A stretch of 42,578 nt of DNA from Acinetobacter sp. HR7. Its GTDB lineage: Bacteria > Pseudomonadota > Gammaproteobacteria > Pseudomonadales > Moraxellaceae. Below are positions 30,301 to 38,542 of this stretch, piece after piece (the stretch's first letter is position 1; every line of letters begins with the position of its first letter). The DNA is taken from NCBI RefSeq assembly GCF_000773685.1, contig NZ_JPQO01000162.1, forward strand, positions 1 through 42,578, given 5' to 3'. The position numbers and the translations under genes were made by a program. The notes beneath the pieces are model-generated. The model was not told the origin of the DNA and made no database searches. It saw only the letters and a program-made list of their open reading frames with translations.

Positions 30301-30996
30301 AGCAATGTCTTCTTCTGACAGGATTTCAATATAGCCAATCAGCTTTTCCAGTTCGCTACGCTTGTTTTTGACTTCACTGAATTTCTGTGCAGCTTTCTGG
30401 CTGACCACACTAAAAATCTGTGAATTGGTTAGGTATTCCAGCAAATCGGCACGTTCATGGTCTTTGGCTTTTAAAAATGCACCGACTTCGGACTGCGCCA
30501 ATAACACCGCACGGGTAAACTGTTCGAAACTCAAGCCAATCAGCTTTTCTACCAGTGGTGTGACTTCGGATATTTTCTGGGTAAGGGTGGTATCATCATC
30601 CAGACATTTGATATAACGCTCGACCTTGAGATTGCCATCAATCTTGTTACGGGCACGGCGGATATCCCAACGTGCCAGATAACGCTTGCCATCTAGCGCA
30701 ATAAATTCCAGTTCACTAAAACCGGAAGTGGTGCCACGACGCAAAATATTTTTGGAGTCCTTGATGGATACATCCTGTCCGCCAGTATCTTTTAGGCTGC
30801 CGGAAGCGCCTTTTAGGCGAGGAATCTCGTTATACAGCGCCAGACACATGGCATCGAGCAGAGTGGATTTGCCGGCACCGGTTTTGCCGGTAATGGCAAT
30901 CAGTCCTGCATGGGCCAATGGACTTTCATCAAAGCGGATATCGTGCGTACCTGCCAGAGAGGCCAGATTGTTCAGGCTTAAACGTAGAATTTTCAT
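27391..30996 (-). CDS. sbcC: Exonuclease subunit SbcC
   Basis: Rad50-like ATPase partner of SbcD; the complex cuts hairpins and processes double-strand ends and long palindromes. The 1201-residue protein has the N-terminal Walker A ITGKTGAGKSTLLDAM (about 34-49), a long coiled coil, the zinc hook CMVCG at about residues 599-603 almost exactly in the middle, a second coiled coil, then the ABC signature VLSLSGGETFLVSLALALAI within the C-terminal lobe and Walker B LFIDEGFGTLD. The coiled coils are strikingly glutamine-rich, with many QQ to QQQQQ runs. It begins nine bases after sbcD and is cotranscribed with it. Confidence 0.96.
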   Translation of the reverse strand: MKILRLSLNNLASLAGTHDIRFDESPLAHAGLIAITGKTGAGKSTLLDAMCLALYNEIPRLKGASGSLKDTGGQDVSIKDSKNILRRGTTSGFSELEFIALDGKRYLARWDIRRARNKIDGNLKVERYIKCLDDDTTLTQKISEVTPLVEKLIGLSFEQFTRAVLLAQSEVGAFLKAKDHERADLLEYLTNSQIFSVVSQKAAQKFSEVKNKRSELEKLIGYIEILSEEDIAALQQQQQALSLQLQNLQQSEKLLENERKWHLDQHKLYAEVHAKKEVYDVQLDAVTKSAGQQQLLERLDEFQSIREQFVQRARLEPQKSQIQQQQAQFKVEFEKLKQSFSVEETKLQTLQQQQQQFQQYLENIKPHLDAGLKLDHEINTISEQYKKQNAEKSQFQTTRLQPLEQQLAQQQLTFNQAQAKQQQLTQQLTESEYLSVFDQEPQSTLQRIQDHLHQYQQLQRQNPQSLQQPLAELENTVVQLSDNLNQWTQQYQSLQQLEQLLHSVQEKRQQDQTTLLQLEVLQQRLQQLAQQSQESEQLQNTVQNQQQQLVVLQNAELNLQQQIQSKQQAYTQLEQILAQQRLLHAQSVQELRAQLKPNEPCMVCGSHEHPFVQGQHELLEQSLHQLQEQQLQQVREQLDQLLQQQQTKRIEISKLQTVIEQQQQRSQTVQQQIQQQSAECTTQLLSLGVITQQEHNLPHLIQKLADHHNTVTKQIEQLQLQEQQLQQQLQQWRQQQQQLQHLQLALQQRQQLEQLITPVMMALPKQYQVQPPINWLPKLQQQLQQRVQYLSTQKQLDSELQQQQQAVEKTQYQLQVEQQNFVQLSQSLEQLVEQGKELRQQLAELTEQHAGQVYRVAAEWQVVLDQQGKALQQELDNQRQRTAQAEKQLHQGNLKLQDFVTQLQQLEQQLKQHQQQIQAWQLAHPQVTTEQIEHWLSIDLTSHQRIRQDLANQKQALENAKTAWQLLEEQYQAHLKLQPEHNFEEIEQKLAALAQEKTSQQEALNEIDAKLRMNANNQSTYTKYQHQIEQIKAEEYRWGRIYDLIGHKEGTKFQKIAQEHHLDILVEYANQQLQPLTQRYQLHRIPDSLSLAIIDLDMNSEVRPVLSLSGGETFLVSLALALAIANMASGSMKLESLFIDEGFGTLDPASLHMVMNALDHLQSQGRKVVLISHVQEMHERIPVQIQVKPVGSGASTIQIIG

Positions 30997-31005
30997 GGCA
31001 TCTCC

Positions 31006-32256
31006 TTAAGGTTGCTGCAGGTCAATGTCCTGCTGTGCTTCATGCAGCAGCTGCAGAAAATCACGCTGTACCGAATCATCCGGTTCATAGCCCATCTTTG
31101 TCCATAGGGTGCTAAATAGGGATTCCGGTGTTGGAGGTGCCAAGTCAATTTTAGAAATTTGTGCGTCAGTATCCATGACCTGCTGATAAATCCTGGAAAT
31201 CCGCAGCAGGCGGTAGCGGTTCGGCGGCAAAGCCTGTTCGATCTGTTGTCTCAGATCAACCGGTGGTGGCGCTGTAGTGGTATATTCAATTTCCAGAAAA
31301 TGCCGTGCATAGAGTTGCTCAATTTCACCTGCTGGTAGGGCTTTGACTTTATCAATTAATTCATTGAGATCAGCTCGAATCCGGATCAGATCCACGGTCC
31401 GAGGAATAAGCAGAGGCTCGTATTGAAAACGCTGCTCATCTGATCGAGTCGGATCAATCCGGATTTCCACGATTTGATGCTTATAGTTCAGTTCGCTAAA
31501 AGACAGCGGAATGGGCGAGCCGCTATAACGGATATGTTCCTTGCTAACTTTCTGCGGTTTATGTAGGTGACCCAGTGCGACGTAGTCAATATCATCTTCA
31601 AATAGGGCTGTAGAGAGCGCTTCTTCATTACCGATCACAATTGGGCGTTCCGAATCGGAAGTTTCACCGCCTTGCATATGTGCATGTGACATTAAGATCA
31701 GCGCTTGATCTGGCTCTTGGCGAGAGCGGGCTTCGGCAATCAGTTGTTGATGTAAGTAAGCAATCGCACTCTGGTTATTGCTGGTATGTTCATTCAGCCC
31801 GGTAATTTCCGCACTACGCAGATAAGGTAGTACCAGACACCAGGCCACAATTTTCTGTTCAGGGTTATAAATTGGAACCAGCAGACGATTCAGATCGAGT
31901 TTGTTGTCTTCAGTTTTGCTGATCACGCCGACTGCTTTGGCATTGAATTTACTTAAGAATGGCTCAACCTGTTCAATGCGGTACCCCGAGTCATGGTTGC
32001 CGGCAATCATCAGGGTCTGCATATGCGGTGCCAGATGATGCGCCGTAGTCAGGAACTGGTACAGCTGTTTTTGTGCACTAGAGGCTGGATTGATGACATC
32101 AAAAATATCCCCGGCAATCAGCAAGGCGTTTGGCTGTTTTTCTTTGATCTGTTTTAGCAGCCAGTCCAGAAACTGGGTATGTTCAAATTCACGATCATGA
32201 TTATGGAAGAACTGCCCCAAATGCCAGTCTGATGTATGTAGAAAGTGAACTGCCAT
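31006..32256 (-). CDS. sbcD: Exonuclease subunit SbcD
   Basis: Mre11-like nuclease subunit with a two-metal phosphoesterase site. Motifs in order in the 416-residue protein: HTSDWHLG (about 6-13), IAGDIFD (about 46-52), AGNHDSGY (about 83-90), LMSHAHMQGG (about 190-199) and ALGHLHKPQ (about 226-234). The C-terminal region (about 280-416) would form the capping and SbcC-binding parts. It precedes sbcC in a two-gene unit, the usual bacterial order. Confidence 0.96.
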   Translation of the reverse strand: MAVHFLHTSDWHLGQFFHNHDREFEHTQFLDWLLKQIKEKQPNALLIAGDIFDVINPASSAQKQLYQFLTTAHHLAPHMQTLMIAGNHDSGYRIEQVEPFLSKFNAKAVGVISKTEDNKLDLNRLLVPIYNPEQKIVAWCLVLPYLRSAEITGLNEHTSNNQSAIAYLHQQLIAEARSRQEPDQALILMSHAHMQGGETSDSERPIVIGNEEALSTALFEDDIDYVALGHLHKPQKVSKEHIRYSGSPIPLSFSELNYKHQIVEIRIDPTRSDEQRFQYEPLLIPRTVDLIRIRADLNELIDKVKALPAGEIEQLYARHFLEIEYTTTAPPPVDLRQQIEQALPPNRYRLLRISRIYQQVMDTDAQISKIDLAPPTPESLFSTLWTKMGYEPDDSVQRDFLQLLHEAQQDIDLQQP

Positions 32257-32810
32257 GTCCCCTGAGCCTGTAAAATTTTAAACACCCGGATATGGGCAAA
32301 AAGCATGGATGAAAACCGGTCTAAGCTGTATTTCCCAGTTAGTCTTATCAGCAGGAATATGCGTCTTAGGCTGGCTATAAAATAGCAGTATAGTCATCTC
32401 TAGGGATGAACACTAGCGCCCAGCAGTGGATTCGTGGGGTTAAATTCGATGTCATGAAATCTTATTTATCGTTAGTTATAGAAACTAAAGTGTTAAAATA
32501 TGAGCCAATATCAAAAAAATAAAGCTGGGAAAATTACATCGCCCAAAAATAAAGACCGACGATTCGAGTGATGGTGAAATCGTCGGTCAAAGTGTACGCT
32601 TTATGAAAGTTTCGGCTGCTATTCAAAACTTTCTTTTGGCACACAAGTCTTATTGCTTTAGCAAAGATCAAACATATTTGTGGATGCCGGTACAAATTTG
32701 ATGACCTTGTACCCTATATAACGTCAGGGTATTCACATCAGTTGACAATAAAATGAAAAAAAATCCAATTTTTTTTATACTAGCTACATATCTTTGTGTG
32801 AATCCCCATC
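32257..32810. other. 554 bp gap between sbcD and the ABZJ_00895-like gene
   Basis: The longest stretch without a recognised gene. It must hold the promoters of sbcDC (left) and of the membrane protein (right). It contains a perfect 11 bp inverted repeat at 32554-32588 and two short in-frame stretches that look like gene remnants: 32500-32571 (23 residues, MSQYQKNKAGK...) and 32603-32701 (32 residues, MKVSAAIQNFLLAHKS...). Neither has a good ribosome binding site, and I do not call them genes. Confidence 0.6.
32554..32588. repeat. Perfect 11 bp inverted repeat (possible old terminator or operator)
   Basis: GACCGACGATT (32554-32564) and AATCGTCGGTC (32578-32588) are exact inverted copies separated by 13 bases. 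On the minus strand it is followed by TTTATTTTT, so it could end a minus-strand transcript, though no minus-strand gene starts upstream of it in this gap. Confidence 0.7.
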
Positions 32811-33266
32811 ATGGCTTCCTTAAAACGCTATTTTCTCTGGTTTTTTTTCATCTGCTTTGTGTTGACCTGTATTTGCGGTGTCATTGCTGCATTGATGCCA
32901 ACCGGAATGGGAGCAATTCTGACGGTGGTACCTTATCTGGTGGCCATGATCTGGGTATTGTATAAATTTCTGAGCCAAAATCGCCGTGCACCGACCCAGC
33001 AAGAACGCAAAAAAATTACCTTAGGTTTTACCCTGATTTTTTGGGGTTATAACCTGGCATTCTTATTACTGGGGATTTTACTGGCAACCCGATCCAATCC
33101 GAATGCCTGGCAAGATTTTCTGCTGTATCTGCAGCAACCGCAATTTATGAGCATGGTGCTGATCATGATTCTGCTGCTGGCAATTCCGCTGTATCTATTA
33201 ACCTACTGGTTTTATGGGGCACAGGCACAGCGTATGGCCGCTAAAATGTTTGGACCGAACCAATAA
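32811..33266 (+). CDS. ABZJ_00895-like membrane protein of unknown function
   Basis: A 151-residue protein with four predicted membrane helices (about 8-30, 35-53, 72-92 and 108-132), short loops and a basic middle segment (NRRAPTQQERKK). It resembles the uncharacterised Acinetobacter family named ABZJ_00895; I rely on memory of its YLVAMIWVLYKFL and LGFTLIFWGYNL patterns. No catalytic motif can be seen. It is monocistronic, with no clear terminator downstream. A second ATG-like frame upstream (32753) is out of frame and not preferred. Confidence 0.7.
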   Translation: MASLKRYFLWFFFICFVLTCICGVIAALMPTGMGAILTVVPYLVAMIWVLYKFLSQNRRAPTQQERKKITLGFTLIFWGYNLAFLLLGILLATRSNPNAWQDFLLYLQQPQFMSMVLIMILLLAIPLYLLTYWFYGAQAQRMAAKMFGPNQ

Positions 33267-33444
33267 ATTACTGAAAAATAATAATCTCGACATTTTAAAA
33301 TTCGAATTGGATAAGTGAATATTAAAGGTTTAGCTATACCTGTCGGTATAAATTGTTACGCTTATTGAGCGCTTTGGATAGCTCTAAAACTCACGCAGTT
33401 CAGTACAATAGTCCCGATATAAGAACAATGGCGACTGAATAACA

Positions 33445-34356
33445 ATGTATAAACCTGTCGTACTGATTACCGGCGCCAGCGGTTTTATCGGTCAATATGC
33501 CGTCCAGCATTTTCTTGGCATGGATTATCATGTAATTGGTCTGACCCGTGAACGGCACCGGATCGACATGCATCCAGATTTTGAATGGATTCATGATTTC
33601 GAAGAATTACATAGCCAGCAGATTGACTATGTGATTAATCTCGCCGGTGAAAATATTGGTGCCCAGCGCTGGACTGATGAGCGCAAGCAAACTCTGCTCA
33701 GCAGTCGTCTCGACACTACCCGCAGACTGTATGAATTTCTAGGGAAAAACCAGATTTTCCCAAGGCGTATCCTGTCGACTTCGGCGGTGGGCTATTACGG
33801 TATTGATCCTGAAGAACAATGGCAGCAGGTCTGTACCGAGAAATCGCCACCGCAGCCGATTTTTATGTCACAACTGTGTGCGCAATGGGAAGAATTGGCA
33901 CTGTCTTATACTGATCAAGATACCAAGATCATGCGTTTTGGTGTGGTACTGGGCAGAAAAGGCGGGCTCTTACCGCAAATCCTGATGCCGATTAAACTGA
34001 ACCTGTTTGGCCAGATTGGCAGTGGACGTCAGCCATTTTCCTGGGTGCATATTCAGGATCTGCTCAGTGTTTTTGATTTTTTGATGCATGAACCGACCAC
34101 TTCGGATATTTTTAACGTGGTTGCGCCGGAAAAAACCAGCCAGCTGTATTTTAGTCAGACCGCAGCACGGGTATTACATCGCAAACCGTTATTTTGTTTG
34201 CCCGGTATTTTTATGAAATGGCTGCTGGGCGAGCAGTCGCAGCTGATTTTAAATGGTCAGTACGTCCAACCCAAAGCCTTGCAAGAGGCAGGCTTTGAAT
34301 TCCAGTTCCCAACCATTAAAGAAGCCTTAACTGATTTAGTCGGCAAGCACAGTTAA
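33445..34356 (+). CDS. TIGR01777 family NAD(P)-dependent epimerase/reductase (YfcH-like)
   Basis: Extended short-chain dehydrogenase fold protein of 303 residues. The N-terminal nucleotide-binding motif is TGASGFIG (about 9-16), followed by the family-specific INLAGENIG and RWTDERKQ, STSAVGYYG with the catalytic Tyr region, MRFGVVLG, and GQIGSGRQPFSWVHIQD. The substrate of the family is unknown. The last 21 bases overlap the 3' end of the convergent thiO-like gene, so no separate terminator fits between them. Confidence 0.9.
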   Translation: MYKPVVLITGASGFIGQYAVQHFLGMDYHVIGLTRERHRIDMHPDFEWIHDFEELHSQQIDYVINLAGENIGAQRWTDERKQTLLSSRLDTTRRLYEFLGKNQIFPRRILSTSAVGYYGIDPEEQWQQVCTEKSPPQPIFMSQLCAQWEELALSYTDQDTKIMRFGVVLGRKGGLLPQILMPIKLNLFGQIGSGRQPFSWVHIQDLLSVFDFLMHEPTTSDIFNVVAPEKTSQLYFSQTAARVLHRKPLFCLPGIFMKWLLGEQSQLILNGQYVQPKALQEAGFEFQFPTIKEALTDLVGKHS

Positions 34357-35457
34357 AGGCTGTAACTGTTCTGGTGTATAGGCTTTCGGGTTAACCACGG
34401 TTGGTTGTCCAAACATCAGCTGTCTCAGTAATAAAGCGGAAGCAGGCGCCATACATAGGCCGTTGCGGAAATGGCCGAAATTGGCCCAGCCATTTTTCAG
34501 TTGTGGTAACTGACCGAGATAAGGAATGCCGTCTGGTGAACCTGGACGTAATCCAGCCCATTCCTGCACAATCGGGAAGTCTGCCAGTTCTGGTACCATC
34601 TCAAAACAAGCATCCAGAATTTTCTGGCGGATTTCAGATGCTGGGGTGGTATCAAAACCGACTTCACGCATGCTTGAACCGCAAACGATATGTCCATCTT
34701 GACGTGGAATCAGATACATCACCTGATTCATGCACATGGTCGGTAGCCAGTGTCCCGGTGTTTTAAACAGGACCATTTGACCTTGTACTGGACGGACCGG
34801 AATATCCAGTTTGAGCTGTTCAGACCACTGTGCTGACCAAGCGCCAGTGGTAAACACAAACTGATCTGCTTCAATCCAGTCACCCTGTTCAGTTTGTACT
34901 GCTGCAATTTGATCATCACTAATTTTTATCTGACGTACCGGGGTGTGTTCTAGCCAGGTCACTCGTGGATGCTGTTTGAGATAACAGCTAATCGATTGCA
35001 GCAGGCGAGGGTTACGCACATTGGCGATCTGCGGGAAATACAGCGCATGTTTAAAGTCAGTAGAAACCTGAGGATTGATCTGCTCGATCTGTTCCTGCTC
35101 AACATATAGCGCTTCTTGCATCGGTTCCTGATGTTGTTCGGCATAGTGATAGCCGACTTCAAAATCATCTTCGTCGAAGATCAACATGCCGGTTTCATGG
35201 ATTTCGAAATCGATACCGGTTAGTGGTTTCAGCTTATCATTCCAGGCCTGATACAGTGGTTTGGCATATTTGGCCAGATCATTCACGGCTTGAGGATAAC
35301 GCCATGGATACATCGGGGAGAGGATGCCGCCACCAGCCCAGGAGGCGGCTTTGCCTGCTTGCTGTTGATCCAGAATCGTCACTGAACAGCCCTGTTCAAT
35401 CAGCTCCAGTGCAGTCATGAATCCGTTAATTCCTGCACCGATGATGGCAATATGCAT
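34336..35457 (-). CDS. FAD-dependent oxidoreductase, glycine oxidase ThiO-like
   Basis: DAO-family flavoenzyme of 373 residues. ThiO oxidises glycine to the imine needed for thiazole synthesis in thiamine biosynthesis. The FAD motif IIGAGINGFMTALELIEQG is at residues 4-22 in two short blocks, then SWAGGGILSPMYPWRYP, VRPVQGQMVLF, and near the end WAGLRPGSPDGIPYLG and FGHFRNGLCMAPAS. No other thiamine gene is nearby, so another amine substrate is possible. It lies downstream of hemB on the same strand, separated by a terminator. Confidence 0.83.
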   Translation of the reverse strand: MHIAIIGAGINGFMTALELIEQGCSVTILDQQQAGKAASWAGGGILSPMYPWRYPQAVNDLAKYAKPLYQAWNDKLKPLTGIDFEIHETGMLIFDEDDFEVGYHYAEQHQEPMQEALYVEQEQIEQINPQVSTDFKHALYFPQIANVRNPRLLQSISCYLKQHPRVTWLEHTPVRQIKISDDQIAAVQTEQGDWIEADQFVFTTGAWSAQWSEQLKLDIPVRPVQGQMVLFKTPGHWLPTMCMNQVMYLIPRQDGHIVCGSSMREVGFDTTPASEIRQKILDACFEMVPELADFPIVQEWAGLRPGSPDGIPYLGQLPQLKNGWANFGHFRNGLCMAPASALLLRQLMFGQPTVVNPKAYTPEQLQPLTVLAD

Positions 35458-35493
35458 CAGGTTTTCACCTTTATTTCAATCATCAAACAAAAC

Positions 35494-35530
35494 GCAAAAA
35501 AATGCCTCCCTTGGAGCAAGGACGGCATTT
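35494..35530 (-). terminator. Terminator of hemB
   Basis: On the minus strand ATGCCGTCCTTG pairs with CAAGGGAGGCAT (one wobble, one mismatch) followed by seven T. Confidence 0.78.
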
Positions 35531-35534
35531 GAGA

Positions 35535-36626
<1,092 letters not shown>

Positions 36627-36655
36627 TTATTTGATCAAGGTTATTCGAGCAAACT

Positions 36656-37147
36656 ATGACGGTAGCAGAGAAAAGTTGGACAGGAAATATTGATTTAGGC
36701 TCGGATAAGGATGTTCTGTTAGACCAGTTGTGTGCTGCTTTTAATGATTCACCATTCTACAAATATTGTGGCATGCAAATGCGTGTGGTGGATGGACAGA
36801 TTGAAGCTTATGTGGAAATGCAAAAGGATTTGATTGGTAATGTGGCATTCCAGATTTTACATGGTGGCGTAGCAGCCACCATTTTAGACAGTATTGGCGG
36901 GATTACCGCGATGGGTGAGCTATATAAGAAAGCCAGCCCGGAAGATATGGTTGATACCAGCCAGAAAGTCTCCCGACTGGCAACGGTGGATATGCGCGTG
37001 GATTATCTGGCACCCGGACGTGGCAAATACTTTACCGCACGTGCGGAAACTCTGCGCCTGGGCCGTAAAGGCTGCACTATGCGCATGACATTGATTAATG
37101 ATGAAGCCAAACCGATTGCGACAGCAATTGCTTCTTACGCGTATTAA
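36656..37147 (+). CDS. Hotdog-fold thioesterase (YigI/PaaI-like)
   Basis: A 163-residue hotdog protein expected to hydrolyse acyl-CoA thioesters. Signature residues are in LHGGVAATILDSIGG (about 70-84) and VDYLAPGRGKYFTARAET, and the C-terminal strand ends IATAIASYAY. The extra insertion around residues 88-103 (KKASPEDMVD) is as in YigI. It is divergent from hemB by 107 bp. Its substrate chain length is unknown. Confidence 0.88.
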   Translation: MTVAEKSWTGNIDLGSDKDVLLDQLCAAFNDSPFYKYCGMQMRVVDGQIEAYVEMQKDLIGNVAFQILHGGVAATILDSIGGITAMGELYKKASPEDMVDTSQKVSRLATVDMRVDYLAPGRGKYFTARAETLRLGRKGCTMRMTLINDEAKPIATAIASYAY

Positions 37148-37344
37148 TTTTTTTTTAATTCAAAACCATTTTAAAATTTTCGATACAGGCATTGTTCCAG
37201 CAGGGGCAGTGCCTGCCTGCATTTGGAAACTGTAGAGTTACATAATTTTGCTCAAAAAATCGATTTTGAGATTAGAATGCGTGACATTTACAGTTTTATG
37301 ACTTTCTCAGCAAAACTACAGGTCTGTGCCCCATAAATCCAAAA

Positions 37345-37364
37345 ATGCACAGGCATGTGTGCAT
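37345..37364. promoter_or_regulatory. Candidate operator upstream of the emrAB-type pair
   Basis: ATGCACA and TGTGCAT form a 7 bp inverted repeat with a six-base spacer, ending 29 bases before the emrA ATG. A second inverted repeat, CTCAAAA/TTTTGAG, lies at 37251-37270. No regulator gene is adjacent. Confidence 0.4.
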
Positions 37365-37393
37365 GACCAAGTCTGTTGGATTTAGGAAAATCA

Positions 37394-38536
37394 ATGACAG
37401 ATACACAAGAAACCCTGCCAGAAAATACATCGCAGCCTTCTGAGCAAGAGCTAAAAGCCAAACGTAAAAAAGCGCTCGGGATCGTTGCCATTCTCATGGC
37501 CATTGCGCTGGTGCTGTTTCTGATATGGAAATTCTTCCTGAATAATTCGGTCAGTACTGAAAACGCCTATGTTGGTGCAGAAACGGCTTCGGTCACCTCG
37601 ATGATCAGCGGGCAGGTGGCTGAAGTTTTGGTGCATGATACCCAGGCGGTGAAAAAAGGTGAGGTACTTGCACGAATTGATGACCGGGATGCACAAATTG
37701 CCGTGGCACAGGCGCGTGCTGAACTGATCAAGGCCAAACGTCAATATAAACAGACTGCGGCCAATAGTGGTGCATTAAGTTCACAGATTGGCGTCAGCAG
37801 TGATGCCATTCGTAGTGCTGAAGCCCAAGTCGCTCAGGCTCAAGCGGCTGTACGTAAGGCTCAGGATGAATATAGCCGTCGTGAAAAACTCAGTGCAACG
37901 GGTGCCATTTCCAAAGAAGAACTGAGTACTGCGCAAAGTGCCTTGGATACTGCAAAAGCGGGACTGGCTTCGGCAGAAGCAGGCTTGGCACAGGCCAAAT
38001 CCAGCCAGAAAGCAGCACAAAGCAACCTTGCCGCGAATGAAGCGCTGATTCAGGGTGCTAATGAAAACTCAACGCCAGATGTTTTGGTCGCTGAAGCTAA
38101 ATTAAAACAAGCTGAACTGGATCTGGAACGTACCGTAATCAAAGCACCTTTTGACGGGGTGGTTTCACGCCGTTCGATTCAAGTGGGTCAACGTGTCGCA
38201 CCTGGTACGGTGTTGATGATGGTGGTACCGGTCGATCAGCTCTATGTGGATGCCAACTTCAAGGAAAGCCAGTTGGAAAAAGTTCGTGTTGGTCAGAAAG
38301 CTGAACTGACTTCAGACCTGTATGGTAAATCGGTGAAATATCATGGTACCGTGGTTGGTTTCTCTGGCGGTACCGGTTCAGCCTTTGCCTTGATTCCGGC
38401 ACAGAATGCCACAGGCAACTGGATCAAAGTCGTGCAACGTTTACCGGTACGAATTCAGCTGGATCCGAAAGAACTGGCAGAGCATCCGCTGCGTGTGGGT
38501 CTATCCATGGAAGCTGAAATCCACTTCAAGAAGTAA
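37394..38536 (+). CDS. emrA: HlyD/EmrA family efflux periplasmic adaptor
   Basis: Membrane-fusion subunit of a tripartite MFS efflux pump. The 380-residue protein has a cytoplasmic Gln/Lys-rich lead, one transmembrane helix (about 29-48, IVAILMAIALVLFLIW), a lipoyl-like half motif (QVAEVLVHDTQAVKKGEVLARID), a long Ala/Gln-rich coiled-coil hairpin (about 105-235), the second lipoyl half (TVIKAPFDGVVSRRSIQVGQ) and a beta-barrel domain. The ATG at 37394 has AGGA six bases before it and is preferred to the TTG at 37376. emrB starts six bases downstream. The symbol is by similarity. Confidence 0.9.
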   Translation: MTDTQETLPENTSQPSEQELKAKRKKALGIVAILMAIALVLFLIWKFFLNNSVSTENAYVGAETASVTSMISGQVAEVLVHDTQAVKKGEVLARIDDRDAQIAVAQARAELIKAKRQYKQTAANSGALSSQIGVSSDAIRSAEAQVAQAQAAVRKAQDEYSRREKLSATGAISKEELSTAQSALDTAKAGLASAEAGLAQAKSSQKAAQSNLAANEALIQGANENSTPDVLVAEAKLKQAELDLERTVIKAPFDGVVSRRSIQVGQRVAPGTVLMMVVPVDQLYVDANFKESQLEKVRVGQKAELTSDLYGKSVKYHGTVVGFSGGTGSAFALIPAQNATGNWIKVVQRLPVRIQLDPKELAEHPLRVGLSMEAEIHFKK

Positions 38537-38542
38537 TTCCCG

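Noticed and set aside
32742..32781. TTGACA and TATACT as a sigma-70 promoter for the ABZJ_00895-like gene
   Set aside because: The two hexamers are 28 bases apart, too far for a functional pair.
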